From contig CAKUKP010000109.1 of the NCBI GenBank assembly GCA_934663625.1, positions 1-6,379 on the forward strand: a stretch of DNA of 6,379 nucleotides, in the 5' to 3' direction. The notes beneath the pieces were generated by a model, which searched no databases, was not told where the DNA came from, and saw nothing but the letters and a program-made list of their open reading frames with translations. Positions 1 to 6,142 of this stretch are shown here, piece after piece; the stretch's first letter is position 1; the number at the start of each line of letters is the position of its first letter. This DNA is from an uncultured Clostridia bacterium. Its GTDB lineage: Bacteria > Bacillota > Clostridia > Christensenellales > Aristaeellaceae. Made by a program: the position numbers and the translations under genes.

Positions 1-1360
1 CACCCTCACCAAACTCAACTTTTACGTTGATATGTCCGTCTGGCTTTTTGTGGGAAAGCAGTACTACCGTCTCCACGTGCTCCGTCCAGGGGAACATATC
101 CACGGGCTGCGCCCATTCCAGTCTGTAGCCGGCTGCGGCGAGGAGTTTTACATCGCGCGCGAGCGTGGAGGGATTACAGGAAACATAGGCGATCCGCGAT
201 ACGCCGGAGGAGGCGATGGCGTTCAGCACGCGCGCGTCCGCGCCCTTGCGCGGCGGATCGAGAATTACGGCGTCAAAGCGCTTCCCGTTTGCAATCAGGC
301 GCGGAATTTCGATCGCAGCGTCGTCGCAGATGAAACCGGCGGCGTTTTCCAGATGATTCGCCGCGGCGTTCTTTTTGGCATTTTCAATGGCGGGCGGCAC
401 GATTTCAACGCCGGTCGCGCGGCAGCCGCGTTTCGCCGCGGAGAGCGTGATCGTTCCCGCGCCACAGTATACGTCGAGTACGCGTTTGTTTTCGCCGATC
501 GCATCCAGCGCGCAGGCGTACAGCTTTTCCGTCTGATGCGGGTTGATCTGGAAAAAGGATTGCGGCGACAGCGCAAAATCAAGCCCCAGCAATGTATCGT
601 GCAGCACTTCCCTGCCCCGGATTTTTCGGCAAACGCCGTCCAGCGCATGCGCAGGGCGCGCGCGCAGGCGGCAGTAATGCAGCGATCGCACTTCCGGCAC
701 ATCGGCGAACAGCCGTTCGGCAAGCCCCGCAAGATCGCGCTCGATGGGCGCATCGCCGGACAGTGTGACCGACATTTCATTCTTTTGATTGACGCGCGTG
801 ACCAGATTTCGAACGTGATTTGCGCAGGCGTATTCCGGCAGATGTTCGCGCATCCAGCGCATGACCTTCAGACTCGCGGGGTGCTGCAGCAGACAATCCT
901 CGATCGGGATAATCCGATTGCTGCGCGCGGCTGTACAGCCGATGCGCAAGCCATCCGCACCCATCGAAACGGCGTATTCCGCCTTGTTTCGATAGTGAAA
1001 CGGCTGATCATCCCCGATCGCAGTGCGCACATTCGGCTGATCCACACCGCCAATGCGCGCAAGCGCATCGAAAACGCGCTGTCGCTTCATTTCCAGCGAA
1101 TACGCATAATCCATATGCAATGCGGGACAACCGCCGCAGATCGCAAAATACGGGCACGCAGGCGCAATGCGATGCGCAGACGTCGCGATTACCCGTTCCA
1201 TGCGCGCTTCGCAGAAGCGGCTGGCTTCGCGCGTTACGGCGATTTCCACTTCTTCATCGGGCAGCGCGCCCGGCACGAAGGCGGCGCGCCCGTCCGTCAG
1301 GCGACCCACGCCCTGCATTTCACTGCCCATGCCCGTAATCCGGATCGTTTCTTTCTTCAT
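1..1360 (-). CDS. rlmD: 23S rRNA (uracil-5-)-methyltransferase, RlmD/RumA (TrmA) family, 3' end outside window
   Basis: SAM-dependent enzyme that makes 5-methyluridine in 23S rRNA, in the cytoplasm. The 453 codons in view hold the whole conserved core. An N-terminal TRAM-like RNA-binding segment (about residues 5-56) is followed by the [4Fe-4S] ligands C69, C75, C78 (in CPYFAICGGC) and C156 (IEDC). The RNA-binding SFFQIN is at 268-273, SAM motif I DVYCGAGT at 296-303 and DPPRKG at 368-373. The catalytic Cys is C395 in SCNPSTLARD, and the general base E430 is in HVE. The usual core ends near LLS (434-436), but the frame stays open through KKPDGHINVKVEFGEG to the window edge, so a C-terminal extension follows. 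The ATG overlaps the TAA of the upstream small gene (TAATG), implying translational coupling. Firmicute homologues may modify U747 as well as U1939 (RlmCD), so the exact target is not settled by sequence. Confidence 0.95.
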   Translation of the reverse strand, partial: MKKETIRITGMGSEMQGVGRLTDGRAAFVPGALPDEEVEIAVTREASRFCEARMERVIATSAHRIAPACPYFAICGGCPALHMDYAYSLEMKRQRVFDALARIGGVDQPNVRTAIGDDQPFHYRNKAEYAVSMGADGLRIGCTAARSNRIIPIEDCLLQHPASLKVMRWMREHLPEYACANHVRNLVTRVNQKNEMSVTLSGDAPIERDLAGLAERLFADVPEVRSLHYCRLRARPAHALDGVCRKIRGREVLHDTLLGLDFALSPQSFFQINPHQTEKLYACALDAIGENKRVLDVYCGAGTITLSAAKRGCRATGVEIVPPAIENAKKNAAANHLENAAGFICDDAAIEIPRLIANGKRFDAVILDPPRKGADARVLNAIASSGVSRIAYVSCNPSTLARDVKLLAAAGYRLEWAQPVDMFPWTEHVETVVLLSHKKPDGHINVKVEFGEG

Positions 1361-1572
1361 TACAAACCCCGTTCGTTCAGCACGATTCTGGCTTCCTCCG
1401 CTTCGGATTTCAACACGAGCAATTCAAAAATTCCCGCATTGCCGGAAACGGACATCGCGCGTTTATCGACCAGAAAGCCCTCCTGCTGTAATACCTGCTC
1501 GACCGCATCGGCAGATTGCTGTGTATGCGCAATATAGACCACGCGCCACATATTTGCAGTACCAGGCTTCAT
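1360..1572 (-). CDS. Small DUF2007-like protein, function unknown
   Basis: A 70-residue soluble protein without signal peptide or membrane segment. It begins near MWRVVYIAHTQQSADAVEQV and contains the EGFLVDKRAMSV and GIFELLVLKSEAEEARIVL segments. The predicted pattern is strand-helix-strand-strand-helix. This resembles short clostridial proteins related to DUF2007 ('putative signal transducing protein'), which are sometimes misannotated as glutamate decarboxylase; 70 residues cannot be that enzyme. The chosen ATG has GGGGG five nucleotides upstream. An internal ATG at 1551 (giving MWRVV) fits the usual family start but has no visible ribosome binding site. Its stop overlaps the start of the rRNA methyltransferase by one base, so the two are probably co-translated. 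The family assignment is from memory of the pattern and is only moderately sure; that it is a real gene is more certain. Confidence 0.75.
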   Translation of the reverse strand: MKPGTANMWRVVYIAHTQQSADAVEQVLQQEGFLVDKRAMSVSGNAGIFELLVLKSEAEEARIVLNERGL

Positions 1573-1593
1573 AGAACCCCCATCTCACTTTCG

Positions 1594-1622
1594 TATATAG
1601 ACTGGATAGCTTCATTCGTAAA
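1594..1622 (-). promoter_or_regulatory. Candidate sigma-A promoter for the DUF2007-like/rlmD pair
   Basis: On the minus strand TTTACG (1622-1617) and TATATA (1599-1594) are separated by exactly 17 nt. Each hexamer matches the consensus at 4 of 6 positions. The site lies in the 55-bp gap between the transporter stop and the small gene, and predicts a start of transcription near 1587, about 15 nt before the ATG. That is a very short leader. Read-through from the transporter is an alternative, since no terminator is visible in the gap. Confidence 0.4.
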
Positions 1623-1627
1623 TCAAT

Positions 1628-2452
1628 TCAGATGTTCAGCAGCACCAGCGCCGCTGCGATTCCGCCGAGCGAAATCCATTGCCGATTCGACAGTTTTTCA
1701 TGGAACAGCACGATTCCGGCAATCGCCAGCACGGCGAGGATCGAAATGGCGTAGGTGGGATATACGATCAGCGCGGGCAATTCCGCAAGGGCGCTGAGCA
1801 GGCAGCGCGCACTGAAAAAATTCGGCACGCCCACCATCAGACCGAAAACCACGCACCATTTATCGATGCGTTCATGGCGCACCAGCATGATGATCGACAG
1901 TACGATAAACGCCACGCAGAACGTAACGAACAGATACATGCCGCTCATTTCCGGATTGCCCCAATGCTCGTACACCTTGGCGAACGCATCGGTAATGCCG
2001 GCAATGCACAGCATCGCGATCAGGCCGAGGTAGCTGCGATCATGCCCGCGCTCCCCGCCGCCGTTCATAAATACGATGGCGGCGATCGTAATCAGAAAAC
2101 CGATCACCTTAAACACATTCGGCTTTTCGCCGAACACCGCGATAGATAGAATCGTCGGGATAATCACGCCCAGCCGCTGGAACGTGGACGGCAGAATCAC
2201 GCCATTTCGGGAAATATTCCATTTCAGCAGCATGAATACAGACAGAAACAATACGCCGTTCAGCGCGCCCACACCCGCGGCAAAGCCGAAGCCTTCGCCG
2301 AATGAAAAGCGCGTAAAACACGCGGAAAGCGCGATGCACATGACATAATTGAAGATGAGCATTCCATTGCCGTTTTTCGTATAGCGCTCGCTGTAGCGCA
2401 TGATTATCGCAATCAGCGCGCTCAGCAATATGGAAAGAATCAGATACAGCAT
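1628..2452 (-). CDS. EamA/DMT-superfamily transporter, ten transmembrane helices
   Basis: An integral membrane protein of 274 residues, the normal size for a two-repeat drug/metabolite transporter. Hydrophobic segments lie at about 1-19, 30-46, 56-76, 84-107, 113-129, 139-157, 168-191, 199-217, 222-248 and 257-273. The two halves look like diverged EamA repeats: each ends with a similar block, SIAVFGEKPNVFKVIGFL near 103-120 and VLFHEKLSNRQWISLGGI near 248-265. The substrate cannot be read from sequence; family members export metabolites, amino acids or drugs. I chose the ATG at 2452 because GGAGG lies four bases upstream. An in-frame TTG start at 2512 would fall between the -35 and -10 boxes of the promoter and is excluded. 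The gene has its own promoter and appears to be transcribed alone, or to read into the small gene downstream. Confidence 0.9.
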   Translation of the reverse strand: MLYLILSILLSALIAIIMRYSERYTKNGNGMLIFNYVMCIALSACFTRFSFGEGFGFAAGVGALNGVLFLSVFMLLKWNISRNGVILPSTFQRLGVIIPTILSIAVFGEKPNVFKVIGFLITIAAIVFMNGGGERGHDRSYLGLIAMLCIAGITDAFAKVYEHWGNPEMSGMYLFVTFCVAFIVLSIIMLVRHERIDKWCVVFGLMVGVPNFFSARCLLSALAELPALIVYPTYAISILAVLAIAGIVLFHEKLSNRQWISLGGIAAALVLLNI

Positions 2453-2492
2453 ACTTCCTCCAAATAAGAACAGATATAAACAACCAATATTT

Positions 2493-2520
2493 ATTATACC
2501 CGAAATCAACAATATGTCAA
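2493..2520 (-). promoter_or_regulatory. Perfect-consensus sigma-A promoter of the EamA transporter gene
   Basis: On the minus strand TTGACA (2520-2515) and TATAAT (2498-2493) are both exact consensus hexamers, 16 nt apart. The expected transcription start is near 2486, leaving an AT-rich leader of about 34 nt before the ATG at 2452. The surrounding sequence is AT-rich in an otherwise GC-rich window. A second TTGACT at 2550-2545, exactly 30 bp upstream, has no matching -10 box and is not called. Confidence 0.85.
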
Positions 2521-2560
2521 TTCCTGTCGGTTTTCGAAGTGATAAGTCAAAAATGCCATG

Positions 2561-3022
2561 CTATTCCCGATGGGCTTTTTCCAGCTCCAGCAGCGCTTTT
2601 TTCATTTCCAGCCCGCCGCCGTAGCCCACGAGCGCGCCGCCCGCCCCGATCACGCGGTGACAGGGTATGGCGATGAATATGGGGTTTGCATGGTTCGCCA
2701 TGCCGACCGCGCGAAACGCCCTGGGACTGCCGACGTCCTCCGCGATATCCTTATAGCTGCGCGTTTCCCCATAGGGAATTTCGCAAAGCGCCGCCCAGAC
2801 CTTTTTCTGAAAGGGCGTTCCCTTAAGCCGGTACGGAAAACCAAACGTTTTGCGCGTTCCGGCAAAGTATTCGTCCAACTGGCGAAACACCTTATCCACC
2901 AGTTCGTTCGGCGCATCGCCTTTCGCCTCCGGATCGGCGTTTTTCAGCCCCGTCACCGCGCCGTTTTCATATTCCAGCTGAATATCGCCCACCGGCGAAT
3001 GATAGATTGCGGTACCTTTCAT
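2561..3022 (-). CDS. ogt: Methylated-DNA--[protein]-cysteine S-methyltransferase (Ogt/MGMT type)
   Basis: A suicide DNA-repair protein that transfers the alkyl group from O6-alkylguanine to its own cysteine. The 153 residues hold an N-terminal domain (1-65) and the C-terminal DNA-binding domain from GTPFQKKVWAAL (68-79). IPYGETRSYKDIA is at 82-94, and the helix-turn-helix with the base-flipping arginine (RAFRAVG, R104) at 101-107. The active-site motif PCHRV has C121 as acceptor, and LVGYGGGLEMKKALLELE follows at 131-148. All catalytic elements are intact. I prefer the ATG at 3022: AAGGAG lies 12 bases upstream (a longish spacer) and homology begins at this Met. The upstream ATG at 3058 would add twelve residues but has no ribosome binding site and sits just behind the rplT terminator. 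No Ada-type zinc domain is fused. No promoter is obvious, so a weak one or partial read-through from rplT is likely. Confidence 0.95.
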   Translation of the reverse strand: MKGTAIYHSPVGDIQLEYENGAVTGLKNADPEAKGDAPNELVDKVFRQLDEYFAGTRKTFGFPYRLKGTPFQKKVWAALCEIPYGETRSYKDIAEDVGSPRAFRAVGMANHANPIFIAIPCHRVIGAGGALVGYGGGLEMKKALLELEKAHRE

Positions 3023-3061
3023 GGCACAAAATATCTCCTTTGATATGTTTCTGAGCATACG

Positions 3062-3110
3062 TATCGAAAGAAACCGCCGCAGAGGTCGTTTTTACCTCAT
3101 GCGGCGGTTC
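3062..3110 (-). terminator. Intrinsic terminator of the infC-rpmI-rplT operon
   Basis: Just after the rplT stop, minus-strand AACCGCCGCA(T)GAGGT pairs with ACCTCTGCGGCGGTT. This gives a 15-bp stem with one bulged T (3099) and a seven-base AAAAACG loop. It is followed by TCTTTC, an interrupted U-tract. The very stable GC-rich stem and its place between rplT and ogt make it the operon terminator. The broken U-tract may allow some read-through into ogt. Confidence 0.85.
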
Positions 3111-3123
3111 AAAGCGATGCAAA

Positions 3124-3480
3124 TTACTTGCTTGCTTCCTTTGCCTTCTGCGCCAGCGCTGCGAAAGCGGCGGGCTCGGAAATGGCCAGTTCAGACAGAA
3201 CCTTGCGGTTGATATCGATACCGGCGACCTTCAGGCCGTTGATCAGCTTGGAGTAGGACAGACCGTTGATGCGGGCGGCGGCGTTGATACGGGCGATCCA
3301 CAGGCGGCGATACTCGCGCTTCTTCAGCTTACGGCCGATGTATGCATAACGCAGAGAACGGCGAACCTGTTCGCTGGCTGCACGATACTGCTTGCTCTTC
3401 GCGCCAAAGTAACCCTTGGCGAGCTTCATCACTTTACGACGCTTTTTAAGTGCGTTAACTGCACGCTTTACTCTTGCCAT
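3124..3480 (-). CDS. rplT: 50S ribosomal protein L20
   Basis: An essential 23S rRNA-binding protein needed for early 50S assembly. At 118 residues it has the standard length. The very basic N-terminal tail begins MARVKRAVNALKKRRKVMKL. The conserved GYFGAKSKQYRAASEQV follows, then YAYIGRKLKKREYRRLWIARINAAAR and NGLSYSKLINGL. GGAGG lies ten bases before the ATG. The gap to rpmI is 15 bp, so the two are cotranscribed. In Bacillus subtilis L20 is the repressor of this operon, acting on the infC leader by transcription attenuation. The leader described at 4225-4366 suggests the same here, but that is inference. Confidence 0.99.
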   Translation of the reverse strand: MARVKRAVNALKKRRKVMKLAKGYFGAKSKQYRAASEQVRRSLRYAYIGRKLKKREYRRLWIARINAAARINGLSYSKLINGLKVAGIDINRKVLSELAISEPAAFAALAQKAKEASK

Positions 3481-3495
3481 TCTTGATTCGCCTCC

Positions 3496-3693
3496 TTACT
3501 TGTACGGGATGAGCTTCTTCATCGTCTTGCCTTCGGTGGTGGTCAGGTACTCGGCCTTGCGCAGGTTACGGGTACGCTTGGTGGGCTTCTTGGTCAGGAT
3601 ATGACGCTTGAACGCCTGAGCATGCTTTACCTTGCCGCTCTTGGTCAAATCGAAGCGCTTCTGAGCGCCCTTGTGCGTTTTCTGTTTGGGCAT
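3496..3693 (-). CDS. rpmI: 50S ribosomal protein L35
   Basis: A small basic large-subunit protein of 65 residues, the usual length. It starts MPKQKTHKGAQKRFDLTKSG and continues with VKHAQAFKRHILTKKPTKRTRNLRK, both typical of bL35. A strong AGGAGG lies eight bases before the ATG. It sits between infC (18-bp gap) and rplT (15-bp gap) in the conserved infC-rpmI-rplT order and is cotranscribed with them. Confidence 0.98.
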   Translation of the reverse strand: MPKQKTHKGAQKRFDLTKSGKVKHAQAFKRHILTKKPTKRTRNLRKAEYLTTTEGKTMKKLIPYK

Positions 3694-3711
3694 TTGGGAA
3701 TCCTCCTCTCG

Positions 3712-4224
3712 TTAGTTCGCATCCTTGGGGCTGACAAACATCGACATATTGCGGCCTTCAATCATCGGGCCCTTATCGACTGTGCCGTAGTCCTTGATTC
3801 GTTCAGCGAAATCTTGCATAACCTCGCGGCCGATTTCGGAATGCGTAATCTGTCGTCCGCGAAAGCGGATGGTTACCTTGACCTTGTTTCCGTCCTTCAG
3901 GAATTTCACGGCGTTCTTCACGCGAACGTCCACATCGTGATCTTCGATGGTAGCGGAAAGGCGCACCTCTTTTACTTCAATGACCTTCTGATTCTTGCGG
4001 ATTTCACGTTCACGCTTGGATTGTTCGAAGCGATACTTTCCATAATCCATTATCTTGCACACCGGCGGTTTCGCCTGCGGCGCAATTTTTACCAGATCAA
4101 GCTGTTGCTCCTCTGCCATTTCCAGCGCCTGCCGGATTGGCATAACGCCAAGCTGTTCACCGTTCTGATCTACGACGCGAACCTCGCGATCGCGGATCTC
4201 CTCGTTGATCATGAGATCGTTAAT
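3712..4224 (-). CDS. infC: Translation initiation factor IF-3, with ATT start codon
   Basis: Binds the 30S subunit, checks the start codon and initiator tRNA, and prevents early 50S joining. With an ATT start at 4224 the product is 170 residues, the normal size. The N-terminal domain begins NDLMINEEIRDREVRVVD and carries the family signature KPPVCKIMDYGKYRFEQ at 52-68. The lysine- and arginine-rich linker (about 70-85) follows, then the C-terminal domain from KEVRLSATIEDHD (85-97) to VTIRFRGRQITHSEIG (117-132). AGGAGGT at 4239-4233 is eight bases before ATT. The first in-frame ATG (4212) is 20 bases from that site, too far, and would remove residues that align with the Bacillus N-terminus. 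A start further upstream (ATG at 4335) would translate the leader and its hairpin and shows no homology. AUU starts are established for infC in E. coli and bacilli, where they let IF-3 limit its own synthesis. Confidence 0.95.
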   Translation of the reverse strand: MNDLMINEEIRDREVRVVDQNGEQLGVMPIRQALEMAEEQQLDLVKIAPQAKPPVCKIMDYGKYRFEQSKREREIRKNQKVIEVKEVRLSATIEDHDVDVRVKNAVKFLKDGNKVKVTIRFRGRQITHSEIGREVMQDFAERIKDYGTVDKGPMIEGRNMSMFVSPKDAN

Positions 4225-4232
4225 GTGGATGC

Positions 4233-4239
4233 ACCTCCT
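4233..4239 (-). promoter_or_regulatory. Ribosome binding site that fixes the infC ATT start
   Basis: Minus-strand AGGAGGT is a near-perfect complement of the 16S rRNA 3' end. An eight-base spacer separates it from ATT at 4224-4222. No ATG or GTG stands at a workable distance in the infC frame, so this site is the main evidence for the non-standard start. Confidence 0.9.
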
Positions 4240-4258
4240 ATACAAAGTTCGGGTAATG

Positions 4259-4286
4259 AAAAAGAGCAGCGCAAAGCGCCACTCTT
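4259..4286 (-). terminator. Attenuator hairpin in the infC leader
   Basis: Minus-strand AAGAGTGGCGC (4286-4276) pairs with GCGCTGCTCTT (4272-4262) over 11 positions, including two G-U wobbles, around a three-base TTT loop. TTT and then C follow directly, so the run after the stem reads CTCTTTTTC. It lies 35 bp before the infC start, inside the transcript. It is therefore a regulatory terminator and not an operon end. It may also stop transcripts reading in from the metal-transport operon, which shows no terminator of its own. Confidence 0.75.
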
Positions 4287-4371
4287 CAAATGCCCATATC
4301 GAGCCTGATTTCCATCGAACCGCTGCATTGTTCACGCAGGGTGAGAAGTGGTCGCTTCTGCTTACTGAAAC

Positions 4372-4400
4372 AGTATACTACGTTCCATCTGGAAATACAA
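4372..4400 (-). promoter_or_regulatory. Sigma-A promoter of the infC-rpmI-rplT operon
   Basis: On the minus strand TTGTAT (4400-4395) and TATACT (4377-4372) are separated by exactly 17 nt. The -10 box matches 5 of 6 consensus bases and the -35 box 3 of 6, including the key TTG. The site lies in the AT-rich gap 22 bp after the permease stop. Transcription should begin near 4366 and produce the leader described above. Confidence 0.7.
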
Positions 4401-4421
4401 GGCTTTTCACTGTTAATTTTT

Positions 4422-5453
4422 CTATGCGCGGATTCTGCCCACCAGCGTAAACAGGATAAACGCGCAGAAGTTCGTCAGCACGATCGCCGCGCCCGCCGGA
4501 ATTTCCCATGCGCAGGATAGCATAATGCCGATCACGAAGCATACAACCGATACGATGGCGGAGGATACGAGCACCGATTTGAATCGCGAAAACACGCGCA
4601 TCGACGTAAGCGCCGGAAAGATGATCAGGCTGGAGATCAGCATCGTACCCATCATGCGCATGCCCAGCACCACCGTTACGGCGGTCAGCACAGCGATGAG
4701 CATATTGTACATATTCACCTGCGTGCCCGTAGCGCGCGCGAAAGGTTCATCAAACGTAACCGCGAAGATTCGGTTGCAGAACAATACGAACAGCGCAAGC
4801 ACGATGACCGACAGAACCACCGATATGATTACATCGCTTTCCCCCATCGCCAGGATGCTGCCGAACATATAATTCATCACATCCACGTTCATACCGCTGG
4901 TGAGCGATGTGATCATCACGCCGACCGCCAGCGCCACCGTGGAAAGCATCGCGATGGCAGCATCCCCGCGCATATGCCCGCTGCTGATGCGCAGCACCCA
5001 GAATGCGAGCGCGATCACGATCACCAGCGTAAACGGCATCGGCGAATTCGCGATGCCGCTGCACAGATTCGCAATGCCCGCGCGCAGGCTCTCCGGCAGA
5101 AACGCGGGCAGCGATTCCGCCGTGACAAAGCTCAATGAGGCCGCGATGGACAGCGCGCCGAATCCCACGTGCGATAGCCCGTCGCCGATCATCGAATAGC
5201 GCTTCAGCACCAGCGTTACGCCCAGCAACGCCGCGCACAGCGCCACCAGCACGCCCGCGATCAGCGCACGCTGCATGAATTTATAATTCAGATACCGACC
5301 GGCTTCCGAAATCACCGCCAGAAATTCGCGGAATCTGAATACGATTAGCAATAACGCGGCAAGGCAGATCAGCGCAAGCGCGATGCAGGCGGCGCGCCTT
5401 CCCCTGCCGCCCGCAGATTTCTTCGCGATCAGTGCTTCTAAAAAACGGCTCAT
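4422..5453 (-). CDS. znuB: Metal (zinc/manganese-type) ABC transporter permease, ZnuB-like, ABC-3 family
   Basis: Membrane subunit of an ABC importer, expected to pass zinc, or possibly manganese or iron, delivered by a binding protein. The ABC-3 core runs from about residue 60. It has the family signature KRYSMIGDGLSHVGFGALSI at 84-103 (D91 and H95 are the conserved polar positions), then several hydrophobic helices to the C-terminus. GMRMMGTMLISSLIIFPAL is the other typical block. At 343 residues it is longer than the usual 260-290. An extra basic stretch (11-20, KKSAGGRGRR) and an additional hydrophobic helix (about 21-39) precede the core. The start is well placed: its ATG overlaps the ATPase stop as ATGA, with AGGTGA just upstream. 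An internal Met at residue 60 has no ribosome binding site. It is translationally coupled to the ATPase; the Fur-family regulator upstream favours zinc, but the metal is inferred. Confidence 0.92.
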   Translation of the reverse strand: MSRFLEALIAKKSAGGRGRRAACIALALICLAALLLIVFRFREFLAVISEAGRYLNYKFMQRALIAGVLVALCAALLGVTLVLKRYSMIGDGLSHVGFGALSIAASLSFVTAESLPAFLPESLRAGIANLCSGIANSPMPFTLVIVIALAFWVLRISSGHMRGDAAIAMLSTVALAVGVMITSLTSGMNVDVMNYMFGSILAMGESDVIISVVLSVIVLALFVLFCNRIFAVTFDEPFARATGTQVNMYNMLIAVLTAVTVVLGMRMMGTMLISSLIIFPALTSMRVFSRFKSVLVSSAIVSVVCFVIGIMLSCAWEIPAGAAIVLTNFCAFILFTLVGRIRA

Positions 5454-6142
5454 GTCCTATCACCTGCGCATATCTTTCTGTATTCGTCCGATGTGCCGTA
5501 AAAGCTTACGCCGCGATCTACCACCAGCACCTTATTTGCATCCTGCATCGCGCCGCGCAGATCATGCGATACCATCACGATCGCCACGCCGCATTCGCGG
5601 TTCAGGCGGCGAATCAGCGCGTACAATTCATCGGTGGTCGTCGGATCCAGACCGGTTACCGGCTCATCCAGCAGCAGGATCGAATCCGTTGCACACAGCG
5701 CACGCGCCAGCAGCGTGCGCTGCTGCTGTCCGCCTGAAAGCGTGCGATAGGATTTCTGCCGGAGCGGCAGAATGTCCAGCAGCGCCATCTTTTCGCGCGC
5801 CATTTCGATGTGGCGCTTCTGATAGAAGAAATGGAATTTTCCGATTCGATTCGCGCATCCGGACAGCACAACCTCCTCCACCGATGCGGGAAAATCGCGC
5901 TGCGCAGCGGTCTGCTGCGGCAGATAGCCGATCTGATTTTTGCGCAGTCCATCGCCGTAGGATACGCTTCCGCGCTCCGGATGCACAAGGCCGAGCATCG
6001 CGCGAATCAGCGTGCTCTTGCCCGATCCGTTTTCGCCGATCATCACCAGATAATCGCCGCGTTCTACGGAAAAGGAAGCGCCTTCCACCGCGGAAACGCC
6101 CTCAAACGCAATGGTGACATCCTTCAGCGTGATCAGCGCCAT
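5450..6142 (-). CDS. znuC: Metal (zinc/manganese-type) ABC transporter ATP-binding protein, ZnuC-like
   Basis: Cytoplasmic ATPase that powers the ZnuB-like permease. In the 230-residue form, Walker A GENGSGKST is at 36-44. The Q-loop region GYLPQQ (72-77) is followed by QRDFPASVEEVVLSG, typical of the metal-uptake subfamily. The signature LSGGQQQR is at 135-142, Walker B ILLLDEP at 155-161, the D-loop GLD at 164-166 and the switch histidine in SHD at H193. All are intact. I chose ATG 6142 because GGGAGG lies eight bases upstream and homology begins at MALITLKDVTIAFEG; longer starts at 6163 and 6190 lack such a site and lie inside the regulator gene. The gene overlaps the regulator by 41 bp and the permease by 4 bp, so the three appear to be one operon. 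The binding protein is not in the window. Confidence 0.95.
   Translation of the reverse strand: MALITLKDVTIAFEGVSAVEGASFSVERGDYLVMIGENGSGKSTLIRAMLGLVHPERGSVSYGDGLRKNQIGYLPQQTAAQRDFPASVEEVVLSGCANRIGKFHFFYQKRHIEMAREKMALLDILPLRQKSYRTLSGGQQQRTLLARALCATDSILLLDEPVTGLDPTTTDELYALIRRLNRECGVAIVMVSHDLRGAMQDANKVLVVDRGVSFYGTSDEYRKICAGDRT

Larger units (their letters stand above)
4225..4366 (-). promoter_or_regulatory. infC operon leader RNA with antiterminator/terminator switch (probable L20 leader)
   Basis: About 140 nt separate the predicted transcription start (near 4366) from the infC start codon. The segment AGCGACCACTTCTC (4356-4343) can pair with GAAGAGTGGCGCT (4287-4275) in about 12 pairs, with one bulged A (4352) and one C-A mismatch. 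That occupies the 5' arm of the downstream terminator, so the two folds exclude each other. Between the arms are small hairpins: CTGCG/TGCAG (4339-4335 with 4327-4323) and GCTC/GGGC (4304-4301 with 4295-4292). In B. subtilis, L20 binding to a comparable infC leader favours the terminator. That this leader is an L20 leader is inferred from gene context and the switch-like pairing; I did not verify the L20-binding core. Confidence 0.7.

Noticed and set aside
682..689. GCGATCGC octamer, the HIP1 sequence of cyanobacteria
   Set aside because: I found only two copies (here and near 4187), both inside coding sequence rich in GCG, CGC, GAT and ATC codons. This is what composition would give.
32..1537. 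Long plus-strand open frame of 501 codons
   Set aside because: It lies opposite the RlmD-type gene, whose catalytic motifs are all intact on the minus strand. The plus-strand product is arginine-rich low-complexity sequence without any recognisable domain; GC-rich codon use leaves the antisense frame open.
2551..2575. Possible terminator at the end of ogt
   Set aside because: Minus-strand GCC(C)AT can pair with ATGGC before ATTTTTG, but the stem is only five pairs with a bulge and overlaps the ogt stop. Too weak to call.
3601..4308. Plus-strand open frame of 235 codons across infC
   Set aside because: It is antisense to infC, rpmI and the leader, all well supported, and has no matching family or ribosome binding site.
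4390..4401. TTCC-AGAT-GGAA inverted repeat between the infC promoter hexamers
   Set aside because: Four base pairs with a four-base loop is too short to argue for an operator or a terminator of the upstream operon.
5383..6117. Plus-strand open frame of 244 codons across znuC
   Set aside because: It is antisense to a complete ABC ATPase with all nucleotide-binding motifs; the product is arginine- and alanine-rich without domain features.
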